NCBI GenBank assembly: GCA_026707945.1
Contig: JAPOVV010000077.1
Location: 219,654-283,653 of the forward strand
DNA length: 64,000 nucleotides
From: Gammaproteobacteria bacterium
GTDB taxonomy: Bacteria; Pseudomonadota; Gammaproteobacteria; Pseudomonadales; Azotimanducaceae
Direction of reading: 5' to 3'
Below, in pieces: positions 24,938 to 34,316 of the stretch. The notes beneath the pieces are model-generated. The model was not told where the DNA came from, searched no databases, and saw only the letters and a program-made list of their open reading frames with translations. The position numbers and the translations under genes were made by a program. Positions within the stretch are counted from its first letter, which is position 1, and every line of letters starts with the position of its first letter.

Positions 24938-26659
24938 ATGGCGAGTAATACATCGCTCGAACGCGCAATTGCAGACGTAACTGCCCCTGGCAAACCATTC
25001 GAAACCGAAACCGTCCACGTAAACGGCGTGGATTTCATCGGTTTTGTAAACGCGCCGACCAATCTTCGCGAGCTTTACCGTTCGGGGTTACGACATGATG
25101 TCGATTTTTATGTCTACGACGACGAGCGCTACTCCTTTAACGATGCTTGGAAGATCTCGGCCCAAGTAGCTAATACGCTAATTGCCCGAGGTATTAGCCC
25201 TGGCGACCGCGTTGGTGTTTCTCTTCGAAACTATCCCGAATGGATATTCGCATTCATGGGTATCACCTCTATGGGAGGTATCGCCGTCGCCATGAACGCG
25301 TGGTGGTCTGCGGAAGAAATGGAATACGGTATCGAGGATAGCGGGTTGAAGTTGCTATTTGTCGATCGAGAACGACTTGAGCGCGTCGGTCCACTGGCTA
25401 GTGAACTAGGTATCGAGCTAGTTACGGTGCGATGCGAGCACGAATCCTTCCCTACGTGGGATGCGTTCATTGAAGGCAGTAGCGATGCAATGCCTGAAAA
25501 CGATATTGCTCCAGAGGACAATGCAACCCTCCTCTACACATCGGGTTCGACTGCGCACCCTAAAGGGGTTTTGTCAACACACTGTTCGATTTGCAATGCA
25601 CTACTCGGTTGGGAAGCGGCCGGAGCCGTTGGATATCAACTAACGGTCAACGAAAATCCAGCACTCGCGGAACACGTGAGGACAGTCCAACCATCAAAAC
25701 CCGCGTTCCCACCCTCAACCATCCTATCCGTACCGCTGTTCCACGTAACCGGCCTGGTTGTTCAATTTCTGTCCTCGTTTCGTTACGGACGTAAATTGGT
25801 GGGAATGTACAAATGGGATGTCGAGCGTGCTTTACAAATCATCGAAGCTGAACGTATCACATCATTCAATGGCGTCCCGACTATGTCTTACGAACTCGTG
25901 AAGTCGGCGTCCCTCGGTAATTACGACCTAAGTAGCCTGCAAAGTGCCGGTGGTGGCGGCGCAGCGATGGCACCAGAGCAAGCTAAGGAAATTGACAAGA
26001 AGATCGCAAAAGGAGCATCCGGCACTGGTTGGGGGATGACAGAAACCCAAGGTCTCGCGACCAGTATCGGTGGGCCGGCATTCACTCTTCGGCCTCGAAG
26101 CTGTGGTCGTGCACTACCACCGCTTGTAAAAGTGAAAGCCGTCAACGAAGAAGGTATGGATCTACCGCCGTTTGAGACGGGCGAGCTATGCATTTGGGGA
26201 ATCCAGAATTTCAGCGGCTATTGGAACAACCTCGATGCAACGCGAGAAACGCTCGTTGACGGATGGGTGCACACTGGTGATGTCGGCCACCTAGACGACG
26301 AAGGTTACGTCTATATCACAGATCGAATGAAAGATATCGTGATTCGAGGTGGGGAAAACATCGGCTGTCAAGAAGTAGAAGCCGTGCTTTACGAGCATCC
26401 TCACGTGGCGGAGGCCAGCGTATTCGGTATCCCTGATGAACGACTCGGAGAGACGGTCGCAGCAGTGGTATGCCTCGAGCCTAATACCCGCCTCAATGAA
26501 GACGATTTAAAAGAATTTGCGAGCGAAAGACTAGCTCAGTTTAAGGTCCCATCCCGCATTTGGATAGGTCATGATCGACTACCTCGAACCGCTTCTGAAA
26601 AGATCTTCAAACGTCAAATTCGTGAAGAAACTCTCAAAAATTTAGATTTGGAAAAGTAA
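24938..26659 (+). CDS. AMP-forming acyl-CoA ligase
   Basis: Class I adenylate-forming enzyme of 573 residues that activates a carboxylic acid with ATP and loads it on CoA. The P-loop-like 'LLYTSGSTAHPKGV' lies near residue 200, 'GWGMTETQG' is the A5 motif, 'VHTGDVGHLDDEGYVYITDR' A7/A8 with the ribose-binding Asp, and 'RTASEKIFKRQI' holds the catalytic Lys of A10. The hinge motif reads 'NIGCQEVE' instead of the usual NIYPxEIE. Acid specificity is unknown. A 2-hydroxyacid dehydrogenase gene starts three bases after the stop, so the two are an operon. Confidence 0.9.
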   Translation: MASNTSLERAIADVTAPGKPFETETVHVNGVDFIGFVNAPTNLRELYRSGLRHDVDFYVYDDERYSFNDAWKISAQVANTLIARGISPGDRVGVSLRNYPEWIFAFMGITSMGGIAVAMNAWWSAEEMEYGIEDSGLKLLFVDRERLERVGPLASELGIELVTVRCEHESFPTWDAFIEGSSDAMPENDIAPEDNATLLYTSGSTAHPKGVLSTHCSICNALLGWEAAGAVGYQLTVNENPALAEHVRTVQPSKPAFPPSTILSVPLFHVTGLVVQFLSSFRYGRKLVGMYKWDVERALQIIEAERITSFNGVPTMSYELVKSASLGNYDLSSLQSAGGGGAAMAPEQAKEIDKKIAKGASGTGWGMTETQGLATSIGGPAFTLRPRSCGRALPPLVKVKAVNEEGMDLPPFETGELCIWGIQNFSGYWNNLDATRETLVDGWVHTGDVGHLDDEGYVYITDRMKDIVIRGGENIGCQEVEAVLYEHPHVAEASVFGIPDERLGETVAAVVCLEPNTRLNEDDLKEFASERLAQFKVPSRIWIGHDRLPRTASEKIFKRQIREETLKNLDLEK

Positions 26660-26662
26660 CCA

Positions 26663-27718
26663 ATGAGTCACAAGAAAAAGGTGGCGATGCAGCTACCACG
26701 TATTGCTGAAGTCACGAACCTCGACGAGAAATACTCGCTTGAATTAGAAGCATTACGACCCGTCGCAGATATCGTTGAAGTCGCCTCTCCGACGCCTCTG
26801 GATTTTGCCGAAGGTGCGAAAGAATGCGACGCGATCATCACGTCATGGGGCATTCGAATTAGTAAGGACGTCATCGATCGACTAGAAAACGTCGTGGTCA
26901 TAGGTCTAGGTAGCGTCGGCGTTGACATGGTGGATGTCGATGCAGCGACAGATGCAGGAATCGTTGTTACGAACACGCCTGATGTGTTCATAGAGGAAGT
27001 AGCGGATCACGCGATGGCGTTGCTGTTGAACTCGATTCGCCGCACCAAGGAGATGACCATTTTCGCGGCCGAAAACGAATGGCACAAAGGTCGGCCATTG
27101 TTGAACCACGTACCTCGTTTGATGGGCCGGACGCTCGGTTTGGTCTCGTTTGGGAACGTAGCTCGATGCACTGCAAAACGAGCGCAAGCGTTTGGACTGC
27201 ACGTCATTGCACATGATCCTTACGTGAGCGAATTAACGATGAGTGAATTTGGTGTCGAGCCAGTGGCGTGGGGCGAGTTGCTCGAACGATCGGACTACAT
27301 TAGTATCCACTCACCACACAACGAAGAAACCGAGCATTCAGTAAATGTCGACGCGTTCAATCGTATGAAAGATGGCGTGGTGATCGTGAATACCGCACGT
27401 GGTCCTATCGTGAAGGAGACGGATCTGATCGATGCGATTAATAGCGGAAAAGTACAAGCAGCGGGTCTTGACGTTCTAGAGCAAGAACCGCCTGATCCAC
27501 AAAACCCCCTGCTCAACATGCCCCAGGTCACAGTGACGCCTCACGTCGCATCTGCGAGTACTCGCATGCGTCCTACGGCGCGTAGGCGTGTCGGTCATGA
27601 GGTTTCGCTCGTGCTACGAGGCAAGTGGCCTATGAGTTGTGTAAATCCAACGGTCCTTCCGAAGACTCCGCTCGAGCGATGGCAACCTGTCCCGATGCTC
27701 CGCGGGCCAAATCGTTGA
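26663..27718 (+). CDS. D-isomer-specific 2-hydroxyacid dehydrogenase (CtBP/phosphoglycerate-dehydrogenase-like)
   Basis: NAD-dependent dehydrogenase of 351 residues. 'VVTNTPDVFIEEVADHAMALLL' is the catalytic-domain hinge. 'GRTLGLVSFGNVARCTAKRAQAFG' is the nucleotide-binding loop, in which the third glycine is replaced by alanine (GNVA instead of GxIG). 'VNTARGPIVKETDLI' holds the active-site Arg, 'DVLEQEPPDPQNPLL' the Glu and 'VTPHVASAS' the His. It resembles the C-terminal-binding-protein/SerA branch. Cotranscribed with the acyl-CoA ligase, it may reduce or oxidise a 2-hydroxy acid of the same pathway; the substrate is unknown. Confidence 0.88.
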   Translation: MSHKKKVAMQLPRIAEVTNLDEKYSLELEALRPVADIVEVASPTPLDFAEGAKECDAIITSWGIRISKDVIDRLENVVVIGLGSVGVDMVDVDAATDAGIVVTNTPDVFIEEVADHAMALLLNSIRRTKEMTIFAAENEWHKGRPLLNHVPRLMGRTLGLVSFGNVARCTAKRAQAFGLHVIAHDPYVSELTMSEFGVEPVAWGELLERSDYISIHSPHNEETEHSVNVDAFNRMKDGVVIVNTARGPIVKETDLIDAINSGKVQAAGLDVLEQEPPDPQNPLLNMPQVTVTPHVASASTRMRPTARRRVGHEVSLVLRGKWPMSCVNPTVLPKTPLERWQPVPMLRGPNR

Positions 27719-27768
27719 TCGCCGCCTTAATATGAATCTCGAATCTCAGGACAGGCTTTGAGTCGATC

Positions 27769-28440
27769 CTACCCCTCGATTACGAATGTCGTAAGCCAAT
27801 GACCTTCAATTCGATGGAAATACCCGCGGGCGTGCTCTAACAAGCGTGACGCTTTGAAGTCTTTCTGAGTTTGCGCCGTGAACGAAAGTGCATCCTCATC
27901 AACCTTTAGGCTTACATCTCGAAAGCCGAGGAACTCTCCTGTAATAGGGTTCGTCGCTTTATAGATCGCTTCTTTCGCTGAGAAGAGAGCGGTTCGCCAT
28001 TCCGGAAGTTGAAGCGAGTTGATCCAGCCAATTTCATCCTCGTCAAGCACCCGATTCGCGACACGCTCGTCGACAGCACTGATTACTTCAATGTCTACGC
28101 CGATACCACGATATTGCATGGCACTCGCGACAGCACTTACCGCAAGGTGATCCGTATGTGAGATACTGCCTACGACGAACTCCGGCCATACAGGTCGTCG
28201 TTCATTTCGCAGGATTGGTCGAAGAGAGATACCAAGATGTGTAAGCGCGGCCTTAGCGAGTCGCCTACCGGTAGCGAAAGAATTTTGCCTGGATGGATTC
28301 GAATCACGAACTAGATCGTGCTCCTCAGGTGATAGCTCCTTGGTATGGTCGCTTACGCGCCCAAGCACCATATACATACCGGGGACTTCTGCAGGATCGG
28401 TGTGAATCTCCGGGATACCATCCAAACAGAACAGATTCAT
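27769..28440 (-). CDS. 4'-phosphopantetheinyl transferase superfamily protein
   Basis: Enzyme of 223 residues that transfers phosphopantetheine from CoA to a carrier protein. The conserved blocks are all present: 'NSFATGRRLAKAAL' (CoA-binding Arg), 'PVWPEFVVGSISHTDHLAVSAV', 'GIGVDIEVI' (metal-binding Asp/Glu) and 'FSAKEAIYKATNP' (WSxKEAxxK-like motif). The length fits the Sfp/EntD class rather than AcpS. Such enzymes often serve polyketide or nonribosomal synthases or enterobactin-like pathways, but no carrier protein is encoded in this window. The tRNA-Leu gene lies just upstream on the same strand. Confidence 0.85.
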   Translation of the reverse strand: MNLFCLDGIPEIHTDPAEVPGMYMVLGRVSDHTKELSPEEHDLVRDSNPSRQNSFATGRRLAKAALTHLGISLRPILRNERRPVWPEFVVGSISHTDHLAVSAVASAMQYRGIGVDIEVISAVDERVANRVLDEDEIGWINSLQLPEWRTALFSAKEAIYKATNPITGEFLGFRDVSLKVDEDALSFTAQTQKDFKASRLLEHARGYFHRIEGHWLTTFVIEG

Positions 28441-28465
28441 ATGTGCGCTCTTGTTATCTCCCGGA

Positions 28466-28551
28466 TGGTGCCCAGAGAGGGATTTGAACCCTCACGCCAC
28501 GAAGGCACTGGCTTCTAAGGCCAGCTTGTCTACCAATTCCAACACCTGGGC
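28466..28551 (-). tRNA. tRNA-Leu (anticodon UAG)
   Basis: Reading the minus strand from 28551, an 86-nt class II tRNA folds with acceptor GCCCAGG, a D arm containing TTGGTAGAC, anticodon stem CTGGC/GCCAG around loop CTTAGAA (anticodon TAG, reading CUA and related leucine codons), a long variable arm, and a T arm with GGTTCAAATCC. The 3' CCA is encoded. Position G7-U66 is a wobble pair at the base of the acceptor. It lies between divergent transcripts, ending 25 bp before the start of the phosphopantetheinyl transferase gene. Confidence 0.96.
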
Positions 28552-28771
28552 AACCTGTCAGGCTGAGCGTGTCCGCACCAGCCAGTTGGAAATTATGGAC
28601 AGTGGAAACGAACCCGCCTTCTTCTCACGATGAATATTCACACTAACGGGATTTCCGTTTGACGCGGTTAGGTCAGACGCAAATCGGTTTCTTTCAGAAT
28701 CCTGTCCGTTCACAAAGCGACAAACGTCGACCCCTATAAATAGCAGCGCTATCAATTGGATACCAATCACC

Positions 28772-29599
28772 GTGGAAAAACGACTGTCTGGAAAAGTTGC
28801 CTGGGTTACCGGTTCATCAAGAGGAATCGGCCGAGTCGTCGCAACCCACTTAGCAGATCTTGGTGCGAGCGTAGCTGTACATGGCACGACACCCACGTCA
28901 ACGCAAGCTTTCAACGAAGCAACCTCGCTTGATGCCGTTGCAAGCGAAATTGCTGAACAAACCGGGGTTAACGTAGTTGCTGTCCACGGTGACCTTACCG
29001 ATCCAGATACAGTGGCTGAGAACTATGCGGCTATCAAGGATCAATTAGGACCGGTTGACATACTGATTAACAACGCCGGTGGAGATATCGGTTCAACGGG
29101 TACGTCGGGACCTAATGCAGGTAAACCTCTAGTCAACGATGCAATTGAGGTTTCTCTAGAAGACGTGCACACCATCCTTGACCGTAATCTCACGACTTGC
29201 ATACTCGTCTGCAAAGCAGCGGTACCTTCGATGATGGAACGCAACGCCGGTTGGATAGTCACCATAGGAAGCATCGCCGGGCTATCTGGACATCGATCTG
29301 AAGTTGTATATGGAACAGCAAAGGCTGCTGTTCACGAATATACGCGTTGCTTGGCTGCACAGATGCGTCCATACGGGGTTTATGCGAACGTAATTGCGCC
29401 AGGCGAGATCATCACACCTCGTTTTGTTGCAAGTCGCCCGACAAACGACGATCGTAAAGTAGAAGTCGGTCCGTTGACGCGTTATGGTTGGCCGATGGAA
29501 GTCGCAAAAGCGGTCGAATTTTTCGTTACTTCGGATTCAAGCTACGTATCTGGTCAGGTCTTACGCGTCGATGGTGGTGCGCAGATTTTTCCGAGCTAA
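28772..29599 (+). CDS. Short-chain dehydrogenase/reductase (SDR)
   Basis: NAD(P)-dependent SDR of 275 residues starting at GTG. 'VTGSSRGIGRVVA' is the cofactor loop, 'NNAGGDIG' the NNAG motif, 'TIGSIAG' holds the catalytic Ser and 'YGTAKAAVHEY' the YxxxK pair. 'RVDGGAQIF' closes the classical C terminus. It falls in the 3-oxoacyl reductase/FabG-like branch, without evidence for a particular substrate. It is convergent on pyrE with two bases between stops. Confidence 0.88.
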   Translation: MEKRLSGKVAWVTGSSRGIGRVVATHLADLGASVAVHGTTPTSTQAFNEATSLDAVASEIAEQTGVNVVAVHGDLTDPDTVAENYAAIKDQLGPVDILINNAGGDIGSTGTSGPNAGKPLVNDAIEVSLEDVHTILDRNLTTCILVCKAAVPSMMERNAGWIVTIGSIAGLSGHRSEVVYGTAKAAVHEYTRCLAAQMRPYGVYANVIAPGEIITPRFVASRPTNDDRKVEVGPLTRYGWPMEVAKAVEFFVTSDSSYVSGQVLRVDGGAQIFPS

Positions 29600-29601
29600 C
29601 T

Positions 29602-30243
29602 CTACAGCTTGCAATGGTTTGACGCGTATTCCTGCACCGCGCTTAGCCACTGCCGGTCAGTCGCATCCGTCTCAAGATAGTTGAGAACGTCGCGTAGGTC
29701 TGAAATGGCGTGTACGCTTAGGTGCAGATTTTCTGCTAACGCTTCAGCCGCCGTTTGGTCCTCATTAGTGAGTTCCAGTCGATCAATGCCCAAGACCATC
29801 CCACATAGGATCCCGCCTTCATTTCGAATCATCTCTGCAGCTTCGATTTTCGTAGCGCCGTCGACGACAACATCATCGAGAAGCACCACGCGTCGTTCAT
29901 CCATCGCTTCGCCGATGAGCCAGCCACCTTCGCCATATGCCTTCGATTCTTTTCGGTTGAAAGCAACGCCCACTTCCACTCCTTTCGCTGCTAGTGCAAT
30001 GGCGGTGGTAACCACGAAAGGAATGCCCTTATAAGCTGGTCCGAACAAGATTTCCGGCTGAAGATCGTGATCTAGGATACACTGGGCGTAGGCCTGTCCG
30101 AGTAATGTCAAACCATCTCCGGATGACACGTTTCCAAGATTGAAAAAGTACGGGCTCTTCTTCCCGGACCTGAGCGTGAAATCTCCGAATTGGAGTACGC
30201 CTTCTTCTTTCATAAGTCGTATGAACTGCTGCGCGTTAGTCAT
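29602..30243 (-). CDS. pyrE: Orotate phosphoribosyltransferase
   Basis: Converts orotate and PRPP to orotidine 5'-phosphate in pyrimidine synthesis; cytosolic dimer, 213 residues, normal length. 'EEGVLQFGDFTLRSGKKSPYFFNLGNVSSG' is the hallmark N-terminal region, 'LFGPAYKGIPF' binds orotate, 'FNRKESKAYGEGG' is the flexible catalytic loop and 'VVLLDDVVVDGATK' the PRPP site. The usual T-x-G of the PRPP motif reads VDGAT, a mild variant. The start is the only good ATG; a 198-bp gap separates it from the divergent hydrolase gene. Confidence 0.95.
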   Translation of the reverse strand: MTNAQQFIRLMKEEGVLQFGDFTLRSGKKSPYFFNLGNVSSGDGLTLLGQAYAQCILDHDLQPEILFGPAYKGIPFVVTTAIALAAKGVEVGVAFNRKESKAYGEGGWLIGEAMDERRVVLLDDVVVDGATKIEAAEMIRNEGGILCGMVLGIDRLELTNEDQTAAEALAENLHLSVHAISDLRDVLNYLETDATDRQWLSAVQEYASNHCKL

Positions 30244-30441
30244 TTAGCATCGACAAAGTGATTGTTTTGTAACACCGCGTAAAGCTACTGCATCGTGTTT
30301 CTACGGGCGCATGCTTCTGATTTCCAGTCACTAACATGCGCGAAGATTTCAGACATTAGCCTAACTTAGCCTCTTCAATACCTCTTGTTAGGTTCGATTG
30401 GTTACAAACGCCTATTTAAACACTAAACCTAAAATTTGGGT

Positions 30442-31317
30442 ATGCTGACCGAGACACCTAGTTCTCATATCTATTTCTCTCAGAGACTGCGCTTGCATTA
30501 CGTCGACTGGGGGAACGACGATGCGCCACCTTTATTACTTATTCATGGTGGACGCGACCATTGCCGAAACTGGGATTGGGTCGCATCCGAACTCAGGAAC
30601 GACTACCACGTGATTGCACCTGATTTGCGAGGCCACGGCGACTCTCAATGGATGGTTGGTGGTGGGTATCTTCACATTGACTACGTGTACGACATCGCAC
30701 AGCTCGTTCAGCAGAAGCACATGTCTCCCGTTACCGTGATGGGTCATTCGCTTGGCGGCTCGATATCTCTTATCTATGCTGGTCTTTATCCCGAGACTGT
30801 GTCTAGGCTGATCTCGATCGAAGGAATGGGAGCGCCACCTAGATGGTCTGACTCGGGAAACCAACCGAAAGTCGAATCTCGCCTTCAGAATTGGGTCAAG
30901 AACCTGCGTCACCTCTCCAGTCGCGTCCCAAGGAAGTACACCTCGTTGGAGGAAGCGTTTCATCGTATGCAGACTGAGAATCCGCATCTTACGGAAGAAC
31001 AAGCCCGTCATCTGACCGTACATGGCAGTAATCAGAACGAGGACGGGACCTATAGCTGGAAATTCGACAACTACGTACGTACTTTCGCACCAATCGGTTT
31101 GTCTGACGACGAGATTCAGTCGTTGTATGCCAGGATTACCTGTCCCACACTATTGATTTACGGCAAGGAATCGTGGGCAAGCGATCCACTGAAGGACGGA
31201 CGCGCCGATGTGTTTCGAGATGTTCAAGTTGCAGGGATCGACGATGCAGGTCATTGGAGCCACCATGACCAGTTTGATGTATTCATGAACATCGTTCGTA
31301 GCTTCTTAACCGAGTGA
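30442..31317 (+). CDS. Alpha/beta hydrolase
   Basis: Alpha/beta-hydrolase-fold protein of 291 residues. 'LLLIHGGRDHCRNWDWVA' holds the oxyanion region. 'PDLRGHGDSQW' follows. 'VMGHSLGGSISLIYA' is the nucleophile elbow with Ser in GHSLG. 'LLIYGKESW' leads to the acid residue and 'DAGHWSHHDQ' carries the catalytic His. It resembles small-molecule esterase, haloalkane or epoxide hydrolase relatives. The ATG at 30442 follows a TTG at 30436 that could add two residues. Its stop overlaps the GTG of the CinA-NadD fusion by four bases (GTGA), so they are translationally coupled. Confidence 0.85.
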   Translation: MLTETPSSHIYFSQRLRLHYVDWGNDDAPPLLLIHGGRDHCRNWDWVASELRNDYHVIAPDLRGHGDSQWMVGGGYLHIDYVYDIAQLVQQKHMSPVTVMGHSLGGSISLIYAGLYPETVSRLISIEGMGAPPRWSDSGNQPKVESRLQNWVKNLRHLSSRVPRKYTSLEEAFHRMQTENPHLTEEQARHLTVHGSNQNEDGTYSWKFDNYVRTFAPIGLSDDEIQSLYARITCPTLLIYGKESWASDPLKDGRADVFRDVQVAGIDDAGHWSHHDQFDVFMNIVRSFLTE

Positions 31318-32396
31318 CAACAGCGCAACGCATCATCGAATCGCCATGGCGCGGCGTCATCTATGCTGCTGGTGGATCGATGCTAATTTCTGATGTAGCC
31401 ACCAGACCCGGCGCGTCACGCGCCCTGCTAGCGGGAAACGTGCCCTATCACAATCAAGCGATGAATGACCTGCTCGGTTGTGAACCAGAAAGCTATTGCT
31501 CCATCCTCACTTCACGGCAGTTAGCGATGCGTGCGTTTATGCGTGCACGTCAGCTCGCGCCCACGTCAGATCATCAATTTGTCTTCGGCGTTGGAATCAC
31601 TGCCGCATTACGCTCTGACAAACCTAAGAGAGGGGACCATAGAGCCTACGTCGCTCTACAGACGATGTACAAAACCCTCGTATGGCACGTGCGATTCGAG
31701 AAAGGCGAGCTGACCCGTCTCGAGGAAGAGCGCAAACTAACAGATTGCGCGCTCAACTTTCTCGACTATGGACTCGAGCTTGACGCGACAAGTGCAGAAT
31801 CGAGTCCCACTATTGAGGCGCGATGCGACGAGGGTGTCTCGCAACTACTTGACGAGACGCCTACTGTTCACGGTGATCCCGGAGAGGCTGTGTTACCGGG
31901 AGCGTTTAACCCACTACACGATGGTCATCGTCGAATGCGTGAATTAGCAGAAGAGCGATTAAACCAGCGAGTCGTATTTGAATTGAGCGTTCGAAATGTC
32001 GACAAACCAGATCTCGACTTTATCGACATCAATGAACGCATCGAACAGTTCGACGCCGCTGAGTATGTCCTGACTAACCAACCGACATTCATAGAGAAGG
32101 CGCGGCTCCTGTTCAACGCGACAGGAGGCACGTTCGTTGTTGGGACCGATACCCTATCTCGTATCGATCATGCCCGTTACTACACATCCCGGCAACACCG
32201 AGACGAAGCAATTGCCGAATTGAGCAATATCGGAATTAGATTCTTGGTCTTCGGACGTCTAGAAGGATCCAAATTCCTGACTCTGGACGATCTCGAATTG
32301 GGGTCAGACCTTCTAAGGCTTTGCGACGGTGTAACAGCGTCAGATTTCCGCGCCGACGTGTCATCAACCGAACTAAGGAAGCAAGACGGGACGTAG
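31314..32396 (+). CDS. CinA-like / NadD-like nucleotidyltransferase fusion
   Basis: A 360-residue two-domain protein. Residues ~1-155 resemble the CinA C-terminal (PncC, NMN amidohydrolase) fold: 'SDVATRPGASRALLAGNVPYHNQA' matches its ITDVPGSS...GGVVTYSN region and 'FGVGITAALRSD' its GIAGPGG region. The catalytic ESCTGG motif has decayed to 'AAGGSM'. Residues ~190-357 are a nucleotidyltransferase with 'GAFNPLHDGH' (HxGH-type, ending H205), 'VVGTDTLSRI' and 'VSSTELRK'. NadD-like enzymes adenylate NMN or NaMN, so a role in NAD metabolism is likely. It starts at GTG, coupled to the upstream hydrolase by GTGA. Confidence 0.8.
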   Translation: MTTAQRIIESPWRGVIYAAGGSMLISDVATRPGASRALLAGNVPYHNQAMNDLLGCEPESYCSILTSRQLAMRAFMRARQLAPTSDHQFVFGVGITAALRSDKPKRGDHRAYVALQTMYKTLVWHVRFEKGELTRLEEERKLTDCALNFLDYGLELDATSAESSPTIEARCDEGVSQLLDETPTVHGDPGEAVLPGAFNPLHDGHRRMRELAEERLNQRVVFELSVRNVDKPDLDFIDINERIEQFDAAEYVLTNQPTFIEKARLLFNATGGTFVVGTDTLSRIDHARYYTSRQHRDEAIAELSNIGIRFLVFGRLEGSKFLTLDDLELGSDLLRLCDGVTASDFRADVSSTELRKQDGT

Positions 32397-32799
32397 TCGT
32401 AAGGTTCTACTCTCTAGAACAATCGAAACTCAATTTGTTTCAATTGTCCGCCTGTTCAAGAGAACACCCGCTGTGTTTCGAGTTTCCGATCCAATCATTT
32501 AAATTGGTGTGTCTGCTGATTCGCACTAACCATGCAAATCAAGAATGAAATCAAAGATATGCGGCGATGGTCACCTGAAATAAACCAAATTCGGTTCAAA
32601 CTTGACTCGCTTCGCTTCCAGCTGTTGCTCTACTTGCGTTCTGTCAAATCAACAAACTTGCAATCGTTCAACGTACAACGAAATCTGCTTGTTAGAATCC
32701 CGTATGTTCGGCAGGTACCGCAATCCTTCGGCTACGCCAAGGCACACCAGTCGATTACGCCGATTCTAAAACCTACTCGCTTAGCCTAGAAGCGCCACA
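32397..32799. other. Intergenic stretch without recognised gene
   Basis: A 403-bp gap between the CinA-NadD fusion and the DUF1538 operon. I see no protein frame with recognisable content; the two short open frames on the plus strand have no start signals or domain character. A six-pair inverted repeat GTTCTA/TAGAAC (32404-32409 and 32415-32420) follows the upstream stop but lacks a T tract. The promoter for the DUF1538 operon should lie here. Confidence 0.5.
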
Positions 32800-33534
32800 T
32801 TGACGGTAATACTGAAGTCGTTGTTCAGACGCATCGTGAATGCAGTGCGAGATCTTGCGCCAATCGTGATCGTTATCGCCGTATTCCAGATTGTGGTCCT
32901 GCAACAGCCGTTTCCAAACCTTGGCGACACGTTGGTCGGCTTGGTCTGTGTTGTGCTCGGTCTCGCCCTATTTATCCACGGACTCGAAAGCGGGCTGTTC
33001 CCACTCGGAGAAGCGATTGCCCAAGCATTCGCCAAGAAGAGCAGTCTCATCGCGTTACTTAGTTTCGCATTTTGCCTCGGTTTCGGGACGACTGTCGCGG
33101 AACCCGCACTCATTGCCATTGCAGCAGAGGCGGCTGAGGTTGTAGCGCTCGCGGGGCATATTGGAAATGAAGCGAGCGTGCGAGACTCCTATGCGCTGAA
33201 TTTACGCTTAGTCGTAGCTGTATCGGTCGGGACGGCAGTCGTGATTGGCGTCGTGCGGATATTAAAAGGGTGGCCGATTCACGTGATGATCATTTCAGGC
33301 TACCTAATCGTTACGGCGCTCACGTTCTTCTCACCACCCGAAATCATCGGCATCGCATACGATTCGGGAGGCGTGACGACTAGTACGATCACAGTACCTC
33401 TGCTTACGGCATTGGGAGTTGGGTTGGCGACGAGCATCAAGGGACGCAACCCAATGCTTGACGGGTTCGGACTGATCGCCTTCGCGTGCCTAGCGCCGAT
33501 CATCTTCATTCTCGCGTACAACATGATCGCTTGA
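32800..33534 (+). CDS. DUF1538 membrane protein, first of a pair
   Basis: Polytopic inner-membrane protein, 244 residues, about six or seven membrane segments. '[12 protein letters not shown]', '[13 protein letters not shown]', '[15 protein letters not shown]', '[25 protein letters not shown]' and '[20 protein letters not shown]' are the conserved DUF1538 blocks. Members are predicted permeases of unknown substrate. The start is a TTG at 32800; the N terminus then aligns with that of the second copy ('RDLAPIVIV' versus 'RDVAPIVLV'). The second copy begins two bases after the stop, and PII and CBS genes follow. Confidence 0.82.
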   Translation: MTVILKSLFRRIVNAVRDLAPIVIVIAVFQIVVLQQPFPNLGDTLVGLVCVVLGLALFIHGLESGLFPLGEAIAQAFAKKSSLIALLSFAFCLGFGTTVAEPALIAIAAEAAEVVALAGHIGNEASVRDSYALNLRLVVAVSVGTAVVIGVVRILKGWPIHVMIISGYLIVTALTFFSPPEIIGIAYDSGGVTTSTITVPLLTALGVGLATSIKGRNPMLDGFGLIAFACLAPIIFILAYNMIA

Positions 33535-33535
33535 T

Positions 33536-34312
33536 ATGAGGTTTCTACTTGACCTTGCGACGTCCTTCGGTTCAACGCTAAGAGACGTAGCACCTATTGT
33601 CCTAGTCCTCGTTGTATTTCAGGCGCTTGTTTTGCGCCAGAAACTCCCGCGACTAAAACAAATCGTTACTGGATTTGCGTTAGTTGTAGTTGGATTGTCT
33701 TTGTTCCTTGTTGGATTGAATGACGCGTTGTTTCCAATTGGTGAAACAATGGCAGCGCAATTGACCGCGTCCAACGTTGCTACAACGGAAAATGAGGTCG
33801 TATGGACCGACTATATCGTCGTATACGCGTTTGCCGCAGCGATCGGATTCGCTACAACGATCGCTGAACCCCCATTGATCGCAGTTGCATTGAAGGCACA
33901 AAGCGCATCCGGCGGGGCGATTAGTGCGTGGGCGCTGCGACTCTCAGTTGCTGTAGGAGTTGCGTTCGGCGTGTCACTAGGGTGCTTTCGAATCGTGACC
34001 GGTACCCCGTTGCAGTGGTATATCATCGCATGCTACGCCATCGTATTGATCCTAACGTTGTTCGCTAGCAGAAAGATCATGCCACTAGCCTATGACAGCG
34101 GCGGAGTTACGACCTCCACAGTTACGGTACCCGTAGTTGCAGCACTTGGGTTGGGGTTAGCCAGCAACATTCCAGGTAGAAGTCCACTAGTAGATGGTTT
34201 TGGATTGATCGCATTCGCAAGCGTTTTTCCGATCATGTCTGTGCTGAGCTATTCGCTCATCAACGCGAAGCTAGCGAGACTAAAAACTATTCGACCTCCA
34301 AAAGAGCTTTGA
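33536..34312 (+). CDS. DUF1538 membrane protein, second of a pair
   Basis: Paralogue of the preceding gene, 258 residues, sharing 'RDVAPIVLVLVVFQALVLRQ', 'LFLVGLNDALFPIGE', 'GFATTIAEPPLIAVALKA', '[25 protein letters not shown]' and '[20 protein letters not shown]'. The tandem copies probably assemble into one transporter with internal pseudosymmetry, since single-chain DUF1538 proteins carrying both halves occur; that is inference. It ends 'LARLKTIRPPKEL' in the cytoplasm, and the PII-like gene follows after four bases. Confidence 0.82.
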   Translation: MRFLLDLATSFGSTLRDVAPIVLVLVVFQALVLRQKLPRLKQIVTGFALVVVGLSLFLVGLNDALFPIGETMAAQLTASNVATTENEVVWTDYIVVYAFAAAIGFATTIAEPPLIAVALKAQSASGGAISAWALRLSVAVGVAFGVSLGCFRIVTGTPLQWYIIACYAIVLILTLFASRKIMPLAYDSGGVTTSTVTVPVVAALGLGLASNIPGRSPLVDGFGLIAFASVFPIMSVLSYSLINAKLARLKTIRPPKEL

Positions 34313-34316
34313 CGAC

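Noticed and set aside
28552..28610. A specific promoter for tRNA-Leu
   Set aside because: CATAAT on the minus strand is present, but no convincing -35 lies at the right distance, so no site is claimed.
30360..30392. CCTAAC...GTTAGG inverted repeat upstream of the alpha/beta hydrolase gene
   Set aside because: Six-base arms separated by about 21 bases are expected by chance, and no promoter element is aligned with them.
32404..32420. GTTCTA/TAGAAC hairpin after the CinA-NadD gene as a terminator
   Set aside because: Only six AT-rich pairs and no T tract follow.
32532..32789. Possible 85-residue gene in the gap before the DUF1538 operon
   Set aside because: No ribosome-binding site and no domain-like content; the sequence has the character of intergenic DNA.
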